Positions 57,088 through 64,000 of a DNA stretch of 64,000 bases are shown here, in pieces; the first letter of the stretch is position 1; each line of letters starts with the position of its first letter. The stretch spans positions 1,510,001 to 1,574,000 of the forward strand of contig NC_065878.1 in the NCBI RefSeq assembly GCF_933775445.1, in the 5' to 3' direction. Below the pieces are notes generated by a model. The model saw only the letters and a program-made list of their open reading frames with translations, was not told the origin of the DNA and made no database searches. Source of the DNA: Argentina anserina (taxonomy: Eukaryota > Streptophyta > Magnoliopsida > Rosales > Rosaceae). A program made the position numbers and the translations under genes.

Positions 57088-60000
57088 TCACATCCAGGTC
57101 AAACCCTTGACGCTGCTACGATGTTCTTCAAAATTGGCTCGCAACTTCTTTTCCTCTTCAATCTCTGTTGCTGTCAGTTCTGGAATCTCTCGAATTTGGC
57201 ACTTCTTATGTTCTAGATCAGCAAGTCTTGCATCATGAAGAAACAAGTCTGCATCCAGCGAGTCCATCGTCTGTTCTAGCTTCTGTTGTTCTTTCTTCAA
57301 GTTCTCAAGGGACTCAAGTGTAGACTTATGCTGATCAAAACTATTTTGTCAAATTTCTTGGGCTGTCGTGATTTCAGACTCTGTCTCTCCCAATTTTTAG
57401 GCGCTAGTGCCCATGGCGCATTTGTGAGGGTATGCAAGCCTTGCAGAGTCATATATGGTAGCGTTTGTCATCAACTGCTTCAATTTGTTTTTTATTATTG
57501 ATGGGTCGACTTCATATTTGCTAAGTTCATTCGTCTACATCTCAAGCTCATTCCTCCCAGCAATAATCATCTTCAGAGAATACGTCGCTATCATGCCTTC
57601 TATCTTTGCACAAACTTCCGCAGCTGCTCACATGCGGATATTGCGGAGCCATTGAATTGTATTCACAACCTCAATATCGCACACAGAAGCTTCAGAAAAT
57701 ATTGCTTTTTCTGAAGGCTTTGTAGTTCCCGTCGCCATGGACAAACCTGTGTATATGAGGGTGAAAATGAGCATAAATTATTGAAGAAATACGGGAAAAT
57801 AATATATAACTGAATTCGCGTATACCTCTCTGGTCAACTGGCTGTGGTTCACTCTCCTTCCGACGTACGTCTTTTTTTGGGAAAATGTTAGCTGCACACT
57901 CCTTAAAAGGAAATTGAACGCCATCACCTGAGCAGACTTCATCAAAATAACCGATATCTTCAAGCTAGGAGGAACAAAATTGGATCAAGTTGGCAATAAG
58001 TGAACTGTTGAATATGATACATAGCTAAAGGGGATGAGCACAAAAGTAAATACAACAAAAATTGGTTTCAGCGAATACCTCAACATGCGCAGGCACGAGT
58101 TTTGAAGGACCAGGAACATCCCCAAGAAAATTGCCGCCAAGATCAAAGTTGTTATTGGGATTGAAGTAAATAGGTCCAAGACCAGCATCATCCCTCTTTT
58201 GACGTTTGAAGTGCACGTCACTATGAGTACTACTACTGCTTCTACTACGTATCCTGGATGTAGCAACCTTCTCCTTCGACTTGGGGCGGAAATCTGCTGA
58301 ATATCTGATTCCTTCCAAAGCTGGAGTAGGTGGAATATGATAGTTTTCAACTAGGGGCAAAGCTTCGGCGGAAACCAAAATTTGGAGAGGAGTTGCCGCA
58401 CGGTCGTCTCCTTTAGCTTTTGGAGGCTCTTGTTGTGGAAAATTTACAATGGTTATCTTCATAGGCCTCTCCAACGCAGGATGATCAACTTTGGACCACC
58501 ATTCGATGTAGTCTTGAGTAACCATAAACTTGGTGATGTCACTTTTCATAGGCAAAATTACCTCACCTTTTGTGCCAAGCTTCGTCAAACTATCCCAAAC
58601 CGAGTATGTCCGAGCCAACGGCACGGATCGACTATCTCTTTGGGAACCTCCGGGAACACCCTGAACATATCCGAATTGTCGGCTGAATCACTGAGGGTTA
58701 TATGGTTCGACTATTCGCCAACTATCTTGCCGTAGGGACACAAATCCGAAGAGATAGGCGGAATCTGAAGGAAGGGCTCCGTGGGTGTCAACGATCAGTT
58801 TGCGCACACTTGGAACTTTGGCAAATCGTTCCATCCAAACATTATCACAAACTGTGAACAAGGCACGGGCCCGTCCATCCTCGAAATGCCTTGCTGACAA
58901 TTCCCCTGAAATATGAACCATTAAAGGCATGAAGCTTTCTGGATGTCGAGAGAAGAAATGGGTGCCGAAATACTCGCCTAACTACCCATACAAGTAATGA
59001 AAAGGAAGCGCAGTTGGACAGCTTCCTGGATCACTCGAGACTGATATGGCATTTAAACTCTGATATATATTCGCCAACATGGGAACTGCCAAACAGTAGT
59101 GTTGACCTCGGGCCATCCTGTGAGCGATCTTAAAAACTCCCGGACGAATAAAACCTGGATCATTCTTCGGGAATACGAATAAACAAAGCCAGCACACATA
59201 AAAGGCAGAGAGGTAAACAGATTTCATACTTGCTTCTTCTATGCCTAAATCCTCGAATGGTGAAATATCTTCTGGAGTTCGCTGGCGAATCCCCGGAATG
59301 GCACCCGATGGATCATGAGTATTAGTGGGCGTCCCTATATTCCATGCACTCTTGGTAATAGGCATCTTGTATCTCATCAGGCCTTTGTACGAATACTGTA
59401 TCCATGTAGCTATCTTCACATTGCCACGCTCTCTCTTGCACAGTCTATGGTAAGCAAGAAACAAATAACGACAGCTTTTGGGGATGAGAAGCTCCCATTC
59501 TTTACTCTTTGCAGAAAACTCGACAATGGGTGGAACAACTTCGTCATAAAACATTCCAATGATAGGCAAGCCTCCAATATGCTCAAGGTCCAAAAGGGAT
59601 ATAGACATTTCACCTTGCGATGTGTGCATAGTGTTTGTAGGAGGGCACCAATACTCACAAAAGGCTCGCACAATGGGAGCAAAACGATCATAGCTGAATA
59701 ATGACGCGAACACTGCTCGATAGAGGCCCGTTTTCTTGATGTGGTCTTTGTTTCGGCTTAAAACATCTTCTACCCACTCCCAGTAGCACTCTGTGTAGGT
59801 AAAACCACCGGTAGTTCAAAACGCACCCCATCACACAGAGTTGTTGGATATAGAGTCGTTAAGAAGCTTGAATGACATCATGTGAGCATCTTCGTCACAA
59901 TGTGCAGACTTCAGCATCAAAACGTCTGAACTTAACTCCTCATTGCCTGACTTAGACGGTCGAAAGCTGGCTACTTGATGGTTCACTGCGTGAGTCCACT

Positions 60001-60157
60001 GCGAGACGGGAGTGGAGCTGCCATAAAATGGAGTTTTAAAAGCGAATGGCCCTGCAAGAGAGGGATATACAGTTAAGGTGGTGCCATCATGTTGCTCATC
60101 TGCAACATCCTCGAGGATAGTAATCGTCCCGTCCTTGAAACTTTTGAAAGCCGCCAT
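57088..60157 (-). pseudogene. Antisense plant-mobile-domain-like gene inside the Tat element
   Basis: From ATG 60157 one minus-strand frame runs to a GT donor at 58079-58078, interrupted only by four stop codons (about 59831, 59819, 58982 and 58688). It encodes a protein of the aminotransferase-like plant mobile domain (PMD) family: YWEWVEDVLSRNKDHIKKTG, SLFSYDRFAPIVRAFCEYW, MSISLLDLEHIGGLPIIGMF, and later RFAKVPSVRKLI and RQFGYVQGVPGG. A further exon, 57826-57964, has clean AG and GT borders (LEDIGYFDEVCSGDGVQFPF). A coiled coil ends at 57088. PMD proteins occur in plant genomes both as cellular genes (MAIL/MAIN) and inside transposons, and antisense extra ORFs are known in Tat elements. The function here is unknown. 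Confidence 0.8.
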
Positions 60158-60494
60158 GCTGAATGTGACGCGTAAAGCCTAAAACGCTTTTATTGAGTGC
60201 TGTCAAGTCTATGAATTGAGAGCAGTCAAGCAATTAGGTCGTTTACGTTCTTCAAACTCTGAAAGCCGCCATGCTGAATGTGATGCGTAAAGCCTAAAAC
60301 GCTTTTATTGAGTACTGTTAAGTCTATGAATTGAGAGCAGTCAAGTGATTAGATCGTTTACGTTCTTCAAACTCTGAAAGCCGCCATGCTGAATGTGATG
60401 CGTAAAGCCTAAAACGCTTTTATTGAGTGCTGTCAAGTCTATGAATTGAGAGCAGTCAACCGATTAGGTCTTTTACGTTCTTTAAATCTGCCGG
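60150..60494. repeat. Three 115-bp tandem repeats at the start of the antisense gene
   Basis: Units begin at 60150, 60265 and 60380, each with GCCGCCATGCTGAATGTGA. The ATG of the antisense gene (60157) lies in the first unit, and the same ATG context recurs in the other two, so the repeat array covers its leader. Confidence 0.92.
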
Positions 60495-61648
60495 AAATCA
60501 ACGCGTCTCGAAATCAGTCAAATTTCTAAATCGACCGCAACGCTCAAATTGTCGTCAAAATCCTACAAAAAGGGTCAAAGTCAAACCATGAAGAAAAGAG
60601 AGGTCAAAGTAAAAAAAAAAAGGGGTTGCACCGTAAGCCTGCGGGCATGCCCCCACAGGATTATACCAGCCCAGTTTTTTTTATCAAAACTCACCGTGAA
60701 ACCCAGAAATTCACATAAGCTTACATCCGCACTCTTGTAACCCCAATCTCCGGCCTTGGATGGCCTCGCCGCCGCCGGAAACAGGAGAACAAAGGGAGAG
60801 ACAGTCGGCTCTTTCCGGCGTCTCCGATCACCTCTCCGGGCACCGTTTGGGTCAACTCCGGTACTTTTCTTCTTCTCCTCTTCGTGCTAAACAAGTATGT
60901 GTAATTAGTTATTGGATTGGATGATGATTTGAGGAATTTGGATTTTGGAAATTCTTGAAGCCGTGTTGTTCTTCGTGCTTTGATCGTAAAGGCTGCTTCT
61001 GCTTGATTCTTTTATTCTCGATACCTGTCGTGAAGTCTTGTTGTTAGCTTTCTGGATTGAATGGATCAAAATTCAAAATTTCTGCATATTAATTGTTGAA
61101 AGGCATGAATTTTGCCAAGAAGCTACGGGCAAAAAAAGGGAAATAGAAAACTACCTTGCATACGTGGCCTTCAGTTGCTGGAGTGGCAGAACGGAAGAAC
61201 TCCAAGTTGAAGATGAAGATGAAAACTGAACAGCTTGTGTTGAACTAGAAGATTGCAGGAGAATAAATAGGCAAGCATGCAGCTCATTAATGCAGGCAGA
61301 GAAAAAAAGACCAACACTGCTGAGCAATCAATGCAACCCATTAATGCAGGCAGAGGAAAAAAAGCCAACACTGCTGAGCAATAAATGCTAGAGATGAATT
61401 GTCAATGATCATCAATAAATAGTCAAACCATGCCAAATCAACACCAAATCAAATAAATCGACGGGAAAAACAGTAATTTCCCTTTGTGATGAACTAAACC
61501 TCGGAAGTGATAAGGAAAGATTACTACAAAATTTGCGGAGTCCCAAAAGCTAGCTCCACAAATTCTCTAAATTAAAGTACATACTTCAAGCTGCACTTTC
61601 GGCACGTGATGACGACATGTCTGCAGCACGACTTGAAGTGGGAGCATT
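60495..61648. other. 3' non-coding part of the Tat element
   Basis: The DNA at 60740-60860 is CG-rich (GCCGCCGCCGG). A 54-bp imperfect tandem duplication lies at 61286-61393 (units start ATTAATGCAGGCAGAG). The purine tract before the 3' LTR is weak (AAGTGGGAGCATT). No coding sequence is recognised. Confidence 0.6.
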
Positions 61649-62446
61649 TGTAGACACAAGAAATTTAATGAAGTAAATCATTTTCATTAAATGATTAAAT
61701 CGACCAAGAACCCGACAAAATTGCACACGTGGCCCAAAAGTTAACAAAGTCAGTACGGACCCGAATAAAATTCGCGTCAGCACATCAACGGATGATCGTA
61801 ATCAAAGCTACGTGATTCCGACTTTAATTGGAAATTGAATGTCATTGATAACCGAAATGGTAATCGGACATTTGATTAAATTAATAAATTTCTTTGCAGT
61901 TATAATTAAATCAATTATTTGAATATGTTTAATTTAGTTAGTCTCATAACTAATTTTAAATTAATCAGAAAATACATATTGATTTAATTATACAACTAAA
62001 GAAATATTATTATTTTAGTGTCATTAAAATATTCTATAAAATAGAATATTCTTGACACTATAAATACCCCTTTCAACATAAAGAGGGGGGATTTTTGACA
62101 TTGGGGAGGAAGAGAGCAATATCACTCTCGAGAAATCCCGAAGTCCCCCAAGTCCACGAAGAATCATCAAGCTACCAAATCGCTCGTTCTTCATCAAATC
62201 CAAATCCAAACTCAAGTCCACGAAGAATCATCAAGCCACCAAATCGATCGTTCTTCATCAAATCCAAATCCAAATCAAACTCAAATTCTCAAGATCAAGT
62301 GCACGTCACCCTTGAGCCAAGTTACATACGGAGATAGAATCAGAGGAGTTCACAAAGATTGTAACCCCGCGCTTGATTATCAATAAATTATATTTTATTT
62401 GTACACGTGTCTGCACTCTTGTTTGTTTTCAAATTCGCGTTCTACG
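61649..62446 (+). repeat. Tat-element 3' LTR with two 64-bp units
   Basis: It matches 48500-49361 closely but lacks one of the three internal units. It ends TTCTACG rather than TTTTACA. Confidence 0.9.
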
Positions 62447-63247
62447 GTTCCCTTTACTGCAGGGTCAATTATATCCGTCTGTATGATATAGAGATAAGGG
62501 ATCGTTGCTATTTTCACATAGAATAAGTGAGATTGAATATTATGTTGATTATTTTCACTAGTACAGGTACACAAACACATGCTCCTCTATGCTACTATTT
62601 ATCTGGTGTTCTTCTTAACCATCATCATTATGTCTGTCATGTAACTTATATTTCGACTAACTTGTGGATTAGTAGATGAAAATAGGACAGGGGATGCTGT
62701 ATGAAAAACACCTACACACCCATCAATGACAGGATCGAAATATCCTTCTTCTAATAAGTCTGCTTTGAACAAATGAAGCCTTTCCTTAGCTCCATCAAGT
62801 GAAAGCAAATGCTCTTTTTTCTTTGCTTCGTCTGTCACATACATGTACGCACGTATAAACGTTAGTACGGAGCAGTCAAATTCTGGTATCATATATGAAA
62901 ACACAGAATTGTAGTGCCTATACAATTTGGCATTCAAACAAATTAATCAGTCTTTGAAAATAATTAATAAGGTTTTAGACTTTTGCCAAACCAACATGTA
63001 TGGCTAACCATCGTAAACAACACCGTATACCACTGGACAAAGTGAAGGAAGAATCCGGACTTAGTTCCTAAACTTTAATTTGTTAACAAAAAATACATGA
63101 CAATGAAAGGACAAAGATACTGATGAAAGTTGAACGGCTGGTAGAGATTGTAGTACTGACTTGGGTCATGAACGGTGGCTTTGACGGTATAACCTCGTTG
63201 TAATAAGAGCTTCACCACTCACCAGCCATGATGCTATTTAACCGGAG

Positions 63248-63831
63248 TGTCACATCCAACCAAACATAGCCAAATTTTACCTTAAGCATTTTTAAAGCAA
63301 GCATGGCTCAAGGAAGGTTATGGAAGACACTTCAGCATTCTAGGCGAATCCGGAATATGGCGGAACTCTTTGGAAACTCATAGAAGGTCCTAGAAGGTGT
63401 TGTAAGTCTCCGGAAGAATGGGAAGCCTTGGGACATCTCTGGATTTCTCTATAACCATGGACAGGCTAAGGGAACAAGACCACTCCAGAATTTTCTAGCA
63501 TACTCATGGTGCATCTTAGGCTTGTGTAGACTTGTATAGAATTCTCTAGAGTCATCTACACTGTACATAGTCCTAGAATTCTCTAGAACTATAGAGGTAG
63601 GATGAGGAGGCCTATAAATAGCAAGACACCCCTCACATTTGGATCATCAAGCAAGAAGCCATCAAGCATACTTGTAAGCTTTCTTTCCTTGTTCAATACA
63701 AGTTCTCTTAAGAGATTTTCTCTTTGCCTTTCAATTGTTCTGGCAGGGCGATTGCGAGAGTAAGGCTAACTTAGCATAAGGGAGTTGCTAAGGTCGCATG
63801 AGTAGCATAACGAAGGAGTAAGCTTGTGACA
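63248..63831 (+). repeat. 5' LTR of the second chromovirus-family element
   Basis: It is 584 bp with TG...CA ends. A CCTATAAATAGCA box at about 63612 suggests the promoter. It is clearly diverged from the 519/529-bp LTRs at 19-25 kb, so it is not a copy from the same burst. Confidence 0.87.
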
Positions 63832-63875
63832 GGTGATATCATAGACATGTTCGATCAAGAGGCTAGCTCGACACA

Positions 63876-64000
63876 ATGGCAAAGAATGGAAATCTTGCTG
63901 GTAATATTTCCGACGACACGCAAGAGAATGGTCATAAAGAACTTGTCAACCTGACGGTTCCAAAGAATGAACGGCTCAAGGACATGTTAGCTACAATCGG
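63876..64000 (+). CDS. Gag N-terminus of the second chromovirus-family element (cut by window end)
   Basis: ATG 63876 opens MAKNGNLAGNISDDTQENG, aligned with the gag start at 24268 (MAKNGNHVGSVSDDTQEKG). The frame is open to the window end through LKDMLATI. Nothing more can be said about its integrity. Confidence 0.85.
   Translation, partial: MAKNGNLAGNISDDTQENGHKELVNLTVPKNERLKDMLATI

Larger units (their letters stand above)
48500..62446 (+). mobile_element. Ty3/Gypsy element of the Tat lineage, 13.9 kb, with antisense gene
   Basis: LTRs 48500-49361 (862 bp) and 61649-62446 (798 bp) begin TGTAGACACAAG. They differ mainly by one 64-bp repeat unit and by the terminal CA, which is CG in the right copy. 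The target duplication GTTCC stands at 48495-48499 and 62447-62451. The primer-binding site TTGGCACGCCCAGTGGGAC follows the left LTR. Plus-strand gag, protease, RT, RNase H, a second RNase H and integrase follow. The second RNase H and the absence of a chromodomain place it in Tat (Ogre/Retand relatives). Between integrase and the 3' LTR about 5 kb carry an antisense gene and tandem repeats. Several stops and frameshifts make it non-autonomous. Confidence 0.93.
47441..63247 (-). pseudogene. DFR/CCR-like reductase broken by two LTR retrotransposons
   Basis: From 3' to 5': exon 6 at 47441-47648, exon 5 at 47746-47929, exon 4 at about 48070-48229, exon 3 in two pieces (48335-48499 and 62447-62478), exon 2 at 62662-62831, and a piece of exon 1 at 63161-63247. 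A 13.9-kb Gypsy element lies inside exon 3. Removing it together with one 5-bp duplication restores exactly 192 bp, the exon length in both other copies. A second Gypsy element cuts exon 1 at 63247/63248, so the ATG lies outside the window. Further lesions are a TAA for a Tyr codon and a 7-bp duplication in exon 1, a 2-bp loss in exon 4 just after LSKTF, and a shifted donor there. Exon 6 runs 13 codons past the usual end. YILSK in exon 4 shows the former catalytic pair. Confidence 0.9.
63248..64000 (+). mobile_element. Second chromovirus-family Gypsy element, 5' part only
   Basis: An LTR (63248-63831, TGTCACATCC...TTGTGACA), a mutated primer-binding region (GGTGATATCATAGAC) and a gag start are visible; the window ends inside gag. 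LTR words (TATTTATAGGC reversed, TCTAGA-rich) and gag show it is a relative of the element at 19076-24842, in plus orientation. It interrupts exon 1 of the reductase pseudogene. Confidence 0.88.

Overview
The window is nuclear DNA of a eudicot plant. The signs are GT-AG introns in plastid-protein genes, plant-specific families (GeBP/DUF573, PPR-DYW, PARC6/CDP1), AT-rich intergenic DNA and heavy loading with plant-type Copia, Ty3/Gypsy, hAT, MULE and other TIR elements. The species cannot be read from the sequence. A rosaceous plant would fit, but that is only an impression.

Layout. 1-2.3 kb: a single-exon GeBP-family transcription-regulator gene (minus). 3.0-10.6 kb: a decayed but structurally complete Copia element (minus) with 5-bp target duplications; a 1.85-kb TIR element sits inside its 5' LTR. 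11.8-14.6 kb: a second TIR element carrying a broken first exon of an AP-4 sigma adaptin gene. 14.7-19.1 kb: a Copia-type LTR remnant, a long-TIR Mutator-like element, and a field of about eleven short GAGGCTAAT repeats. 19.1-24.8 kb: a young chromodomain Gypsy element (minus) with one frameshift and two nonsense codons. 27.6-31.7 kb: a seven-exon gene (plus) joining the N-terminal part of the plastid-division protein PARC6/CDP1, in frame, to almost all of the plastid RNA-processing PPR-DYW protein CRR2. 32.1-63.2 kb: a tandem array of five DFR/CCR-like reductase loci (all minus) in different states of decay; only the copy at 42.4-45.8 kb looks intact. 48.5-62.4 kb: a 13.9-kb Tat-lineage Gypsy element inserted in exon 3 of the last reductase copy, carrying an antisense gene for a plant-mobile-domain-like protein. 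63.2-64.0 kb: the 5' end of another Gypsy element, inserted in exon 1 of the same reductase copy and running off the window.

How the parts relate. The reductase array arose by tandem duplication, since introns and 3' flanks are shared between copies. It was then degraded by a nonsense codon, deletions and insertions. Several insertions can be dated relative to each other because the paralogue or sister LTR supplies the empty site. The most unusual protein-level observation is the PARC6-CRR2 chimera: all its junctions are phase 0, it totals 898 codons before the stop, and the CRR2-like part has no in-frame ATG before residue 89 of its own exon, so it depends on the captured exons for a start codon and a plastid transit peptide.
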